Positions 10,929 to 19,977 are shown, counted from the stretch's first letter. The stretch is 64,000 bases of DNA from a bacterium (GCA_030824495.1 JAVBXP010000018.1:115033-179032); one strand, 5' to 3'. Translations and numbers: made by a program. The notes: a model not told the origin generated them from the sequence alone.

Positions 10929-11123
10929 CTAGAAGCTGCTGCGGCCATGGGTCGGGCCGGCCTTGGCGACCTCGGGGCGGACGGTCTTGAGGCATTCGGC
11001 ATAGGTGGTGAGCAGCCAGGCGCGATCGGGTCCGTCGCCCGTCAGCGCGCCGCCCTCAGCCGCCAGGACGTCGCGCATAAGCTGGTAGGCCACCGCTTCC
11101 GGTGTCTGCGGTGTGTCGGCCAT
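10929..11123 (-). CDS. Small hypothetical protein (64 aa)
   Basis: This short acidic protein (MADTPQTPEAVAYQLMRDVL ...) has one clear helix and no membrane span or metal motif. The ATG at 11123 has AAGGAAA in the right place upstream, better than the longer frame beginning at 11162. It is followed by a 187-bp gap before the DUF2087 gene downstream and preceded by the acyl-CoA synthetase, all on the minus strand. I do not recognise the family; no function is assigned. Confidence 0.6.
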   Translation of the reverse strand: MADTPQTPEAVAYQLMRDVLAAEGGALTGDGPDRAWLLTTYAECLKTVRPEVAKAGPTHGRSSF

Positions 11124-11179
11124 GGGGTTTCCTTGTCTCAGGCGAACCTGGTCCCAAGACATGAAGGAATTGGCCGAGC

Positions 11180-12808
11180 CTAGGCGCTCACGCCAAGCGC
11201 AGCCAAGGCGCGCTCGCGGGAGGCCTTGTAATCGACCTTGCCGTTAGGCGCGCGGCCGATGCTTTCCACCACCACCAGTTCGCGCGGGGCCTTGTACGCC
11301 GCGAGCCTGGTCTTCACGTGACCGGACATCTCTTCCAGGGTGGGGGCGGCCACGGACGGATCTGGCTCCACCACCGCGCAGATGCGCTCTCCGAACCGGG
11401 CGTCGGGGATGCCGACCACCACGGCGTCGCGGACTGAAGGGTGGGTCTTCAGCGCCTCCTCGACCTCCTCGGGGAAGACCTTCTCGCCGCCGGTGTTGAT
11501 GCACTGACTGCCTCGGCCCAGCAGTTTCAGGGTGCCGTCCAGATTGACCTCAGCCCAGTCGCCCGGGACGCTCCACCTTTGGCCGTCCATGGTGCGGAAG
11601 GTCTTGGCGCTCTTCTCGGGGTCCTTGTAGTAGCCGGTCGGCAGGAAGCCGCAGACCGCCACCAGGCCCCGCTCGCCCGAGCCCGGCTCGACCCGGCGGC
11701 CATCCTCGGTGAAGACGGAGCAGTTGGGACCGAGCATGAAAGCGGCGGTCGCCGCCTCGGCGCCGGGCGCGGAGGCCGAGGCGCCCAGGCCGACGGCCTC
11801 CGACGAGCCGAAGCTGTCCATGATCATCGCGTTGCGGGCGTGGGACAGCAGGCCGCGCTTGTTCTCCTGGCTCCACATCGAACCGGATGAGCTCATCGCC
11901 TTGACGTGAGAAAGGTCCCAGCGGTCCGGGTTGGCTTCCAGCGCCTCCAGCATCGGGGTCGAGAAGGCCAGGCCGACGATGACGATATTGTCGGCGTGCA
12001 GCCGCACAGCCTCGTCCCACAGCTCCATGGCGCTGAATTGCCTTGAGGGAAGGGACGCGACCGCGCCGCCGATGTTCAAGGTGATGAAGGCCGAGAACTG
12101 GCCGGTGCCGTGCATCAGCGGGCAGCAGACCAGGGTCGTCGGCTGCTCATAGGTGGAGAGCCGGTCGCCGACATCCTCGGGCCGTTCGAGCGGCGGCAGG
12201 CCCATCATCGCGTGACCGCCGGCGCCGATGACGTTGAACAGGTCGTCCTGCCGCCACATCACCCCCTTGGGCATGCCGGTGGTGCCGCCGGTGTAGAGCA
12301 GCACCAGATCGTCAGGCGTGCGGCCCCAGGGCGCATTGAACGGATGAGGCGCCTGCGCCGCGACAACCGTATCGTAGTCGTCGGCCCAGGCCGGCGTGGG
12401 ATGGCCCGGCTCTGCGACCGAAATCCAGCGCTTTACCTGGGGCAGCTTGGCGCGCAGCGGTTCAAGCGTCTCGGCGAAGCCGGCGTGGAACACCACTGCC
12501 TGAGCGTCGGCGTTGTCGAACAGATAGGTCAGCTCATCGCCGCCATATCGGTAGTTGGTGTTGATCGGGGCCATGCCGGCCTTGAAGGCCGCGTAGTAGG
12601 TCTCGAGGTACTCGGGGCCGTTGTAGAGATAGGCCGCGACCTTGGCGTCGGCCGTCAGCCCGCTGGCGACCAGGTGGGCGGCCAAGGCGTCCGCGTGGGC
12701 GTCGAACTCGCTCCAGGTGACGATGCGGTCGCCCTGGATGAGGGCCGGTTTGTCGGGCTGACGGGCGGCGATTGCCTCCCAGACGTCAGCGAATGTCCAT
12801 GCGCTCAC
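11180..12808 (-). CDS. Acyl-CoA synthetase (AMP-forming)
   Basis: ANL-superfamily enzyme that activates a fatty or other carboxylic acid with ATP and CoA. The 542-residue protein carries the AMP-binding P-loop LLYTGGTTGMPKGVMW, the SFGSSE region, the GDWAEVNLDG motif and the C-terminal hinge and lysine block ending in PNGKVDYK, so both domains are complete. The long frame to 12997 has no coding sense; GTG 12808 has GGGAGAGAG in the right place. The next gene upstream is a fatty-acid desaturase in the same orientation, which supports a lipid role. The substrate cannot be read from the sequence. Confidence 0.92.
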   Translation of the reverse strand: MSAWTFADVWEAIAARQPDKPALIQGDRIVTWSEFDAHADALAAHLVASGLTADAKVAAYLYNGPEYLETYYAAFKAGMAPINTNYRYGGDELTYLFDNADAQAVVFHAGFAETLEPLRAKLPQVKRWISVAEPGHPTPAWADDYDTVVAAQAPHPFNAPWGRTPDDLVLLYTGGTTGMPKGVMWRQDDLFNVIGAGGHAMMGLPPLERPEDVGDRLSTYEQPTTLVCCPLMHGTGQFSAFITLNIGGAVASLPSRQFSAMELWDEAVRLHADNIVIVGLAFSTPMLEALEANPDRWDLSHVKAMSSSGSMWSQENKRGLLSHARNAMIMDSFGSSEAVGLGASASAPGAEAATAAFMLGPNCSVFTEDGRRVEPGSGERGLVAVCGFLPTGYYKDPEKSAKTFRTMDGQRWSVPGDWAEVNLDGTLKLLGRGSQCINTGGEKVFPEEVEEALKTHPSVRDAVVVGIPDARFGERICAVVEPDPSVAAPTLEEMSGHVKTRLAAYKAPRELVVVESIGRAPNGKVDYKASRERALAALGVSA

Positions 12809-12935
12809 GGTCTCTCTCCCACATGCTTTTCTTCTTATGGAGAGAAGTGGGGGGCAGCGGCGGCGGGGTGTCAACTCTGACGCGGGGGCAGGGGCCCCCG
12901 CATTTCCCTCCCCAGGGGGAGAGGCGCGCGCCGCG

Positions 12936-13946
12936 CTACGCCAACCGTTCGCGGCCGCGGATCTCGCGGAACGACACCAGCCGTTCGGCCGCCTCATCCC
13001 AGAGGGCGAGGCGGGCGTTCTTGAAGCTGTCCAAAAGGCCGATGCGGCTGACGTCCTGGAGTTCAGGATGGTCGTGAAGCACCTGCGGCAGCCGGTAGAA
13101 CGGGATGCGGCTCGACAGGTGGTGGACGTGGTGGATGCCGATATTGGCCGTCAGCCAGCGCAGCGGCTGGGGCAGGTCGTAGTGCGAGGAGCCGTGCAGG
13201 GCGGCTTGATCCCGCTTCCAGGTGTTGTTGCGCGCCCAGGAAACGCCCTCGTACTGATGCTGGACGAAGAACAGCCAGACGCCGATGGTCGCGGCGATCA
13301 CCAGAGTGGTGAAATTCACCAGCACGACCGGCGCGACGCCGATAAGCCACATCATGATCGCGACCCCGGCCGCGATGATCGCGGTGTTGCCCAGGGTGGA
13401 CACCCAGGTTCGCCAGTCCTTCATCATACCGACCGGCACTCGCTGCTGCAGGAAGAACACGAAGGTCGGGCCGATGCCGAACATCACCGCCGGATTGCGG
13501 TAGAGCCGGTAGCCCAGCCGCTTGAGCGGGGGCAGGGCGAGATACTCGTCCACCGTCAGCATCTCGATGACGCCCAGGCCGCGCCGATCCAGGTTGCCGG
13601 ACGTGGCGTGGTGCATCGCATGGGTCCGGCGCCAATAGTCGTAGGGCGTCAGGGTCAGCAGGCTGATCGAGCGGCCGACCCAATCGTTGGCGGCCTTGGC
13701 CTCGAAGAACGAGCCATGCCCGCAGTCGTGCTGGATCATGAACAGCCGCACCAGGAAGACGGCGGCCGGTACGGTGAGCAGCAGGGCCAGCCACCAGAGG
13801 CCGAAATACATCGCCGCCCAACCCAGCGCCCATAGGGTCGCGAGGGCGGAGGCGGTGAGCACCAATTCAAAGATGCTGCGCGCCAGAACGGGACGCTTGT
13901 ATTCGGCGAGCTTGCGGCTCCAGTCAGCGGGCTTGGTGTCAGGCAC
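12936..13946 (-). CDS. Fatty acid desaturase
   Basis: Integral-membrane di-iron desaturase. The 336-residue protein shows the three histidine boxes: HDCGH, HAMHH and HHVHH, with hydrophobic stretches between them (about residues 30-75 and 150-200). The double-bond position cannot be told from sequence. GTG 13946 is preceded by GGAAG nine bases upstream; a GTG 33 bases further upstream is an alternative. It is co-oriented with the acyl-CoA synthetase (127-bp gap between its stop and that gene's start), so the two may act together in acyl-chain remodelling. Confidence 0.93.
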   Translation of the reverse strand: MPDTKPADWSRKLAEYKRPVLARSIFELVLTASALATLWALGWAAMYFGLWWLALLLTVPAAVFLVRLFMIQHDCGHGSFFEAKAANDWVGRSISLLTLTPYDYWRRTHAMHHATSGNLDRRGLGVIEMLTVDEYLALPPLKRLGYRLYRNPAVMFGIGPTFVFFLQQRVPVGMMKDWRTWVSTLGNTAIIAAGVAIMMWLIGVAPVVLVNFTTLVIAATIGVWLFFVQHQYEGVSWARNNTWKRDQAALHGSSHYDLPQPLRWLTANIGIHHVHHLSSRIPFYRLPQVLHDHPELQDVSRIGLLDSFKNARLALWDEAAERLVSFREIRGRERLA

Positions 13947-14138
13947 GTGGGTAGGCTTCCAAAAGGGGATAGATCTCACCTACTCGTAGAATGGGGTTCT
14001 TCTGCGACAGGGCGATAACGGACGCGCGCCTGCATTACGGCGAATTAACAATTTGCGCCACGACGCGTTGTTGCAGCGCTCCGCCAGCTCCGAAATAGGT
14101 GGGCGTCACAAATGTAACGAGTTCGGGGAGGGTGCTAC

Positions 14139-15986
14139 ATGCAAAGCCGCCGTCAACTTCTTCTGTCCGCCGGCGCCATGGCCGCCCTGTCCGGTTGCGC
14201 CAGCACCGCCGAGCCGGTGGCGACGGCGACGCCCGCTGTCCCGCCGCCGCCCGCCGCGCCGGACGCCGCCGCGCAACTGGCCAAGTATCTGGATCAGGTC
14301 TTCGAACAGGCGCTGAACGACTCGCCGCAACTCGTCACTGGCCTCGGCCTCGACACCGGCGCGCGCGCCCCGGCGAAGTGGAAGCTCGACAGCGCGTCAC
14401 TGGAGGACAAGGCCAAGCAGAAGGCGCTCAACACCGAGCAACTACGCCACCTCAAGGCCATCGACCGCTCGCAGCTCTCGGGCATGGCGGCGGTCAACTA
14501 TGACAGCGTGATGTTCAACCGCGCGACCAATGAGGCGGCCAACCAGCGGTTCGACTACGGCTATCTCGGCGCCGGCCAGCCCTACATGCTGTCCCAGCTC
14601 AACGGCTCCTATCAGTCGACGCCCGACTGGCTCGACAATCAGCACCGGATCGAGACCAAGGACGACGCCGACGCCTATCTCTCGCGGCTCGCCGACTTCG
14701 CCACGGTCATGGACCAGGAAACCGAGCGCGCCCGCCGCGACATCGCCGCCGGCGTGATCCCGCCGGACTTCGTGATCGAGCGGGCGCTGGGCCAGATGGC
14801 TGGTCTGCGCAGCGCGCCGAACGCCTCGCCGCTGGTCAAGTCGGTCACCCGCCGCGCCAAGGAAAAGGGCATCGCCGGCGACTATGAGGGCCAGGCGGCC
14901 AAGATCTATTCGGACAAGGTGCTGCCCGCGCTGGAGCGCCAGATCGCGCTCTTCAAGGAAACCCAGGGCAAGGCCGTCCACGACGCCGGCGTCTGGCGCC
15001 AGCCCGACGGCGAGGCCTATTACGAGCACGCCCTGCACGACTCCACGACCACCCGCCTGACCGCCGATGAAATCCACAACATCGGCCTGGAACAGGCCAA
15101 GGAGCTGAATGCCCGCGCCGAGGTGTTGCTGCGCGCGCAGGGCATGACCCAGGGCTCGGTCGGCGCGCGGATCCAGGCGCTCTACAAGAACAAGAAATAC
15201 CACTACCCGAACACTGACGCGGGCAAGGAGAAGCTGCTCGCCGACCTGATGGTGCAGGTCAACGCGATGTCCAAGCGCCTGCCCCAGTACTTCGGCACGC
15301 TTCCCAAGGCGCCGCTGGAGATCAAGCGGGTGCCGAAGTTCATCGAGGCCGGCGCGCCGGGCGGCTACTACAACCAGCCCTCCCTGGATGGCTCGCGACC
15401 AGGGATCTACTGGATCAACCTGCGTGACACCGCTGAATATCCGAAGTGGACGCTGCCGACCCTGACCTATCACGAGGGCGTCCCGGGCCATCACCTCCAG
15501 CTGTCCCTGCAACAGGAAGCCGACCTTCCGATGATCCGGCGCGCGACCTTCCTCTCGGCCTATGGCGAGGGCTGGGCGCTCTATTCCGAGGAGTTGGCCA
15601 GAGAGATGGGCGTCTATGACGGCGATCCGCTGGGGGAGATCGGCTACATCCAGTCCTCGCTGTTCCGCTCAGCGCGGCTGGTGGTCGACACCGGCATCCA
15701 CGCCAAGCGCTGGAGCCGCGAAAAGGCCATCGAGACGATGAGCTCGATCGACGGTTCGCCGAAGTCGGCCGCCACCACCGAGATTGAGCGCTACTGCGTC
15801 TGGCCCGGCCAGGCGTGCAGCTACATGGTCGGAAAGCTGGAGTGGCTGCGCCTGCGGGCAAAGGCCAAGGCGGCGATGGGGCCGAAGTTCGACATCCGCC
15901 AATTCCACGACGCGGCCCTGCTGTCGGGGGCCATGCCCCTGACGGTGCTGGAGTCCGTTGTCGATCAGTACGTCGCGCGCGTCTAA
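14139..15986 (+). CDS. DUF885 family lipoprotein, probable metallopeptidase
   Basis: The 615-residue protein begins with a signal peptide, SRRQLLLSAGAMAALSGC, with twin arginines and a lipobox cysteine, so it is probably a lipoprotein exported by the Tat or Sec route. The mature part is a single DUF885 domain. The motif YHEGVPGHHLQ (about residues 444-454) is the conserved HExxxxHH-type zinc site of the family. DUF885 proteins are thought to be periplasmic metallopeptidases, with no substrate known here. The SD GGAGG lies 7 bases before the ATG. Confidence 0.9.
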   Translation: MQSRRQLLLSAGAMAALSGCASTAEPVATATPAVPPPPAAPDAAAQLAKYLDQVFEQALNDSPQLVTGLGLDTGARAPAKWKLDSASLEDKAKQKALNTEQLRHLKAIDRSQLSGMAAVNYDSVMFNRATNEAANQRFDYGYLGAGQPYMLSQLNGSYQSTPDWLDNQHRIETKDDADAYLSRLADFATVMDQETERARRDIAAGVIPPDFVIERALGQMAGLRSAPNASPLVKSVTRRAKEKGIAGDYEGQAAKIYSDKVLPALERQIALFKETQGKAVHDAGVWRQPDGEAYYEHALHDSTTTRLTADEIHNIGLEQAKELNARAEVLLRAQGMTQGSVGARIQALYKNKKYHYPNTDAGKEKLLADLMVQVNAMSKRLPQYFGTLPKAPLEIKRVPKFIEAGAPGGYYNQPSLDGSRPGIYWINLRDTAEYPKWTLPTLTYHEGVPGHHLQLSLQQEADLPMIRRATFLSAYGEGWALYSEELAREMGVYDGDPLGEIGYIQSSLFRSARLVVDTGIHAKRWSREKAIETMSSIDGSPKSAATTEIERYCVWPGQACSYMVGKLEWLRLRAKAKAAMGPKFDIRQFHDAALLSGAMPLTVLESVVDQYVARV

Positions 15987-15993
15987 GGCGCCG

Positions 15994-17652
15994 TCAGCCC
16001 CAGGTGTCGACCGTGCCGCGTCGGCGGGCCGCGGCCGACACCGGGGCCAGCGCCGGGGCCGGTTCGGCACTCGTCGGCAGGTCGCCCGGCGCGCCGTAGA
16101 GCCAGCCCTGGGCGTAATCGACGCCAGCGCGGCGAACGGCGTCCTCGGCCTGGACGTTCTCGACCATTTCGGCGAGCGTCTTCACACCCAGTTCGGTGCA
16201 CATGTGGACCAGATGGCGGATGAAGGTGCTTTCGCGCCCGCCATGCTGCAGCTCGCGGATGAAGCGGCCGTCGATCTTCACGATGTCCAGGGTCAGTTGC
16301 TGGAGGTAGGCCAGCGACGCGGCGCCTGCTCCGAAATCGTCCAGGCAGATGATGCAGCCGGCGGCGCGCAGCGCCTGCAGGTGACGATCCGCCAGGGCCA
16401 GGTCGTCGATCGCCGCGCTCTCGGTGATCTCCAGCAGCAATTGGCCCGGCGCCAACGGCGTCTTGACCAGCATCGCCTGGACGGCGTTCACAAAATTGGG
16501 GCTGACGATCGTTCGACCAGAGACATTGGCGGCAAGTCGCAGTTTCGGCGAGGCGGCCAGCAGCGCCACCGTCTCCCCGAGCACCGCAATGTCCAGCGGC
16601 TCGATCATGTCGAGCTCCTCGGCCATGCGGATCATCGGATAGGGGCTGGCGTTATCGCCAAAGCGCACCAGCACTTCGCGGTGGTGCAGGGCCGAACCCG
16701 CCTTCAGATCGACCACGGGTTGGAAGACCAGCTGGAAGCGCTTCTCGTTCACGGCTTGGCCGAGGACGCCGACATCGATCAGCGTGCGCTGCACCGAGCG
16801 GTTCACCGCCTCGTTCAGGGTCAGCGAGGCCTCGCTCGCCATCCCTTCCTTGATGAAGTTGTCGAGCGAGAAGCGTAGGGCCCGCAAGACCTGGGCCGGC
16901 TGAACATCAGCGTTCAGAGCCATGGTCCGGCCGGTCGCCGTGAGGTTGTCGCTGGGATCGCTGGAGACAAGCGCGATCAATCGCTGGACGAGGGCTTCGA
17001 CCGCCTCGCCCTTCTGCCGCACCAGAGCGTACCGGTCCGAGCCGAGGTCGGCCGCGGCGGCGCCTCCATGCGACTGGGAGCGGATCGCGCCGGAAAGTCG
17101 CTCTTCAAGCGCCCTGGACCCTTCCTCGCCGAGCACCTTGCGCAGGGCGGCCAGGCCTCCGAATTCGATCAAGGCGAGTTCGAGCTCAAGCCCCGTCGCC
17201 TTTGCGGTTTCGATCAGCGCGGCGGCGGTGGTTTCGAAGCCGGCCTTGTCCTGCAGGCCATGGGTTGTCTTCGCCGCCGAGCGGCTCAAAGCGCAGGATG
17301 TCGCCCCACCATTGCCCGGCATGCGGAAGGCGGTCATCGAGGCGGCCCGCTCGATCCCGTCTGCCGCGCCAGCCAGGCTGACGACCAGCGGCCCGCCACG
17401 GCCTCCGTCCTTCAGGCCGCCCAGCAGGGCCGCCAGCATCATCTGGTCCCGAGGGTCGATGAAATCGCGCCAGGCGCGGCCCACCAGAGCGGTCTCGGCC
17501 GAGCCGGACAGCGCTTCGCTCGCCCCGATGGCGAAGCTGATCTGGCCATCCTGCGTGATTTCCAGGAGCAGGTCAGCGCTCGCAAAGGCGAAGCCGAGCA
17601 GACGTTGAGGGCCGAGCGACAACTGGGGTCTCCATGTCGTTAAGCTCAACAC
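15994..17652 (-). CDS. EAL-domain c-di-GMP phosphodiesterase with degenerate GGDEF domain
   Basis: The 552-residue protein has an N-terminal PAS-like sensor region (about residues 5-75), a GGDEF-like domain whose active site reads GSDRY instead of GGDEF and so is probably inactive, and a C-terminal EAL domain (about 295-545). The EAL catalytic set looks intact: REVLVR, the Asn in AANVSG, LLLEITES, CLDDFGAG, VKID and AEMVE. It should hydrolyse c-di-GMP, perhaps with the GGDEF-like part as an allosteric GTP site. Start taken at GTG 17652 with GAGG upstream. It is divergent from the Nudix gene. Confidence 0.9.
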   Translation of the reverse strand: MLSLTTWRPQLSLGPQRLLGFAFASADLLLEITQDGQISFAIGASEALSGSAETALVGRAWRDFIDPRDQMMLAALLGGLKDGGRGGPLVVSLAGAADGIERAASMTAFRMPGNGGATSCALSRSAAKTTHGLQDKAGFETTAAALIETAKATGLELELALIEFGGLAALRKVLGEEGSRALEERLSGAIRSQSHGGAAAADLGSDRYALVRQKGEAVEALVQRLIALVSSDPSDNLTATGRTMALNADVQPAQVLRALRFSLDNFIKEGMASEASLTLNEAVNRSVQRTLIDVGVLGQAVNEKRFQLVFQPVVDLKAGSALHHREVLVRFGDNASPYPMIRMAEELDMIEPLDIAVLGETVALLAASPKLRLAANVSGRTIVSPNFVNAVQAMLVKTPLAPGQLLLEITESAAIDDLALADRHLQALRAAGCIICLDDFGAGAASLAYLQQLTLDIVKIDGRFIRELQHGGRESTFIRHLVHMCTELGVKTLAEMVENVQAEDAVRRAGVDYAQGWLYGAPGDLPTSAEPAPALAPVSAAARRRGTVDTWG

Positions 17653-17667
17653 CTTGTCGTCCCTCAA

Positions 17668-17682
17668 TTAACTTCAGATTGA
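17668..17682 (+). promoter_or_regulatory. CtrA-like box in the EAL/Nudix divergent region
   Basis: TTAA-N7-TTGA, one mismatch from the Caulobacter CtrA consensus TTAA-N7-TTAA, lies between two divergent genes. Such near-matches occur by chance, so this is only a candidate. Confidence 0.25.
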
Positions 17683-17744
17683 GACTGAGGTTCGCTGAAG
17701 CGTTTCGACAGGCTAGATTCGGCGAAATTTTCCGGAGTTTCCCT

Positions 17745-18239
17745 TTGCGTGAACGTCTGACCGCCCGTGTTCTGCTGTTCGACCCCCAAGGCCGGATCTT
17801 GCTGATGAAGGGCCGGTTGCCCAACCGCCCGCCGACCAGCGCGGCATGGTTCACCGTCGGAGGAGGTGTCGAAGACGGCGAGAGCCTGGCGCAGGCTGCG
17901 ATCCGCGAGATCGTCGAGGAGACCGGCTTCAACGAAGTCGAGCTCGGGCCGGTCGTCTGGACGCGGGAAGGCGAGGGGGTGCTGGTCTCAGGCGAGCGGG
18001 TGCTTTTCAAGGAAAGCTACCTCGTCGCCCGCTGCGCCGGCGGTGAGCCGTCGCGGGACGGGTGGGCGGACTATGAAACCGACCTGATCGACGACATTCG
18101 CTGGTGGACCCTGGACGAATTGGCCGCCACTGCGGACCGGGTCTATCCTGAACGCTTCTGCGAACTGGTCGGCCCCGTGGCGCTCGGGACCTATCCCGAC
18201 GCGCCGCTGGAGATCACCGTGGTCCGCATCGCCGATTGA
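17745..18239 (+). CDS. Nudix hydrolase
   Basis: Nudix enzymes hydrolyse nucleoside diphosphates linked to another moiety. The 164-residue protein contains a perfect Nudix box (G-x5-E-x7-REIVEETG, about residues 45-67). The C-terminal part ends ...DIRWWTLDELAATADRVYPE. The longer frame begins at 17634, but TTG 17745 has GGAG seven bases upstream and gives a compact normal-length Nudix protein, so this start is preferred. It is divergent from the EAL gene. The substrate is not predictable. Confidence 0.85.
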   Translation: MRERLTARVLLFDPQGRILLMKGRLPNRPPTSAAWFTVGGGVEDGESLAQAAIREIVEETGFNEVELGPVVWTREGEGVLVSGERVLFKESYLVARCAGGEPSRDGWADYETDLIDDIRWWTLDELAATADRVYPERFCELVGPVALGTYPDAPLEITVVRIAD

Positions 18240-18243
18240 GCGA

Positions 18244-18645
18244 CTAGAGCGGCCTGGCGTCCGGATATTGCGGCTTGTCGTCGGTGATCGGCCACCAGTT
18301 GGCTTTTGACGCCGTGTAGAAGTGGAAGCCGATCTCGCTTTCGACCACGCCGTCCAGCGTGCCGGCGCGGACGCGCATCACCTCCGGCTTGCTCTTCAGG
18401 CGGCTGAACAGCGGGCCGCCGCAGCGACCGCAAAACACCCGCTCCTTGTCCGGCGTGGAGTCATAGATCTTCATTTCGTCGGCGCCTGACAGCAGGTGGA
18501 ACTTGCTGGTCTCCACCGGGATATTCGTGCCGAACGGCCCGCCCTGCGCTTTTCGGCAATCGCCGCAATGGCACACCTGGATCGGTGCGAGGTCGCCCTC
18601 GATCTCGAAACGGACGGCGCGGCAATGGCAGGAACCGGTGTGCAT
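18244..18645 (-). CDS. GFA-family (CENP-V/GFA) zinc protein
   Basis: The 133-residue protein has the cysteine pattern of the glutathione-dependent formaldehyde-activating enzyme (GFA) family: CHC near the N-terminus, CHCGDC, and CGRCGG, which bind zinc. Most family members have no proven substrate, and the GFA function itself is disputed. It ends 4 bp after the Nudix gene's stop on the opposite strand and sits next to the dmeF metal exporter, in the same orientation after a 101-bp gap. It may not be functionally linked. Confidence 0.85.
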   Translation of the reverse strand: MHTGSCHCRAVRFEIEGDLAPIQVCHCGDCRKAQGGPFGTNIPVETSKFHLLSGADEMKIYDSTPDKERVFCGRCGGPLFSRLKSKPEVMRVRAGTLDGVVESEIGFHFYTASKANWWPITDDKPQYPDARPL

Positions 18646-18746
18646 GTGATCTCCGGGGCTATCGGTCTGGCCCGATATATCGCGCCGGCTCCGCGCGCCA
18701 AAGGAAAGACGTACGGCTATCTGACGATGCGGCGCGAGCGCCGGCC

Positions 18747-19673
18747 TTAGGCCACCTCCACCGTCAGATGGCGGAGCTCATGGACCGGCCGCAGCCGGCG
18801 TCGGACTTCCTGCGCATCCAGACCGCCCACGACGCTGACGATCGCCGCGTGGGCTTCGGGGCCGACCCGCCAGACGTGAAGGTCGCATATGCGGCTATCG
18901 CCTGGTCCCTCGACAAGCTCGCGGATCTCCTCTGCGACGTGCTCGTCGGTGGTGTCGAGCAGCACGGCGGCGGTGTCGCGCATCAGGGTCCAGGACCATC
19001 GGCCGATGACCACCGCGCCGACCATGCCCATCACAGGGTCCAGCCAGACCCAACCCAGAAGGCGGCCGGCGACCAAGGCGGCGATCGCCAGGATCGAGGT
19101 CAGGGCGTCGGCGAGGACGTGCATGTAGGCCGACCGCAGATTGTTGTCGCCGCTATGATGGGCGCCATGAGCGTGATCGTGGTGGTGATCGTGACCATGT
19201 CCGTGGTGATGATGGCCAGCGCCCAGCAGCACGGCGCTGATGATGTTCACGCCAAGGCCGACGACGGCAACGATCGTCGCCTCGCCAAAGGCGACGTTGG
19301 TCGGCTCCAGCAGGCGCTTCACGGACTCGACGCCAATGCCCAGCGCCACGAGGCCAAGGGCCAGGGCCGAGGCGAAGCCGGCGAGATCTCCGACCTTGCC
19401 GGTCCCGAAGCTGAACCTCGTGCTCTGGGCGTGTTTGCGCGCATAGGCATAGGCGATGGCGGCCACGCTCAGGGCTCCCGCGTGTGTCGCCATGTGGAAG
19501 CCGTCTGCCAGGAGCGCCATCGAGCCGGTCCAGTAGCCGGCGATGATCTCGCCGACCATCATCAGCGCGGTCAGGCCCACGACCCACAGCGTCCGCCGGG
19601 CGTTTGCGTCATGCGCCGCGCCCAGGAAAACATGTTCGTGGGAAAGCGCGGCCAAGTCGTCATGCGAGCTCAT
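18747..19673 (-). CDS. dmeF: Cation diffusion facilitator, DmeF-like (Co/Ni/Zn efflux)
   Basis: The 308-residue CDF transporter has six predicted spans and a long cytoplasmic loop rich in His (HHHHGHGHDHHHDH), a metal-collecting loop. The N-terminal HEHVFLG motif and the span ADGFHMATHAG (an HxxxH/D-type metal site) are the DmeF hallmark. It should export divalent metals, cobalt and nickel most likely, by proton antiport. ATG 19673 is used; a GTG 12 bases upstream overlaps the stop of the regulator gene. The regulator at 19682-19957 precedes it and presumably represses both. Confidence 0.88.
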   Translation of the reverse strand: MSSHDDLAALSHEHVFLGAAHDANARRTLWVVGLTALMMVGEIIAGYWTGSMALLADGFHMATHAGALSVAAIAYAYARKHAQSTRFSFGTGKVGDLAGFASALALGLVALGIGVESVKRLLEPTNVAFGEATIVAVVGLGVNIISAVLLGAGHHHHGHGHDHHHDHAHGAHHSGDNNLRSAYMHVLADALTSILAIAALVAGRLLGWVWLDPVMGMVGAVVIGRWSWTLMRDTAAVLLDTTDEHVAEEIRELVEGPGDSRICDLHVWRVGPEAHAAIVSVVGGLDAQEVRRRLRPVHELRHLTVEVA

Positions 19674-19681
19674 GGACTGTC

Positions 19682-19957
19682 TCACTTCGAATAGCGACGA
19701 ATGGCTTCGATGACTTCCTCGGCCGCCTGGGCGCGCGCGGCGTCATCAAGGCCGGGTTTGGCGACGTGCTCGCGCAGATGGGTTTCGACCACCTCGTCAA
19801 GCAGCCCATTGATCGCGCCCCGCGTGGCGGCGACCAGATGAAGTGTCGATGCGCAATCGGCGTGGCCGGCGATGGAGCGCTCGATAGCCTCCACCTGGCC
19901 TGCGATGCGACGCAAGCGTTTCAGCAGCGCGTCGTTTTGGGAGGATAGGTGAGCCAT
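19682..19957 (-). CDS. RcnR/CsoR/FrmR-family metal-responsive repressor (DmeR-like)
   Basis: The 91-residue all-helical repressor keeps the family start (MAHLSSQNDALLKRLRRIAG) and the RcnR-type metal ligands: His3, Cys35, His60 and His64. Residue 2 is Ala, not Pro, and residue 64 is His, not Glu as in formaldehyde-sensing FrmR, so it should be a Co/Ni (or other divalent metal) sensor. The frame is open to 20062, but only the ATG at 19957 begins the family domain. It is the first gene of a two-gene unit with dmeF. Confidence 0.88.
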   Translation of the reverse strand: MAHLSSQNDALLKRLRRIAGQVEAIERSIAGHADCASTLHLVAATRGAINGLLDEVVETHLREHVAKPGLDDAARAQAAEEVIEAIRRYSK

Positions 19958-19960
19958 AGG

Positions 19961-19977
19961 ATACCCCCCTATGGTAT
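19961..19977 (-). promoter_or_regulatory. RcnR/CsoR-type operator overlapping the SD of the regulator gene
   Basis: On the minus strand this reads ATACCATAGGGGGGTAT: perfect ATACC/GGTAT arms around a G-tract, the layout of RcnR/CsoR/FrmR operators. It ends three bases before the start codon of the repressor. The same six Gs lie six bases before the ATG, where the Shine-Dalgarno would be, so repressor binding and translation starts share sequence. Confidence 0.8.

Noticed and set aside
19682..19957. FrmR-type formaldehyde sensor
   Set aside because: A GFA gene lies close by, but the repressor has Ala2 and His64, not Pro2 and Glu64, and the RcnR metal ligand set is complete.
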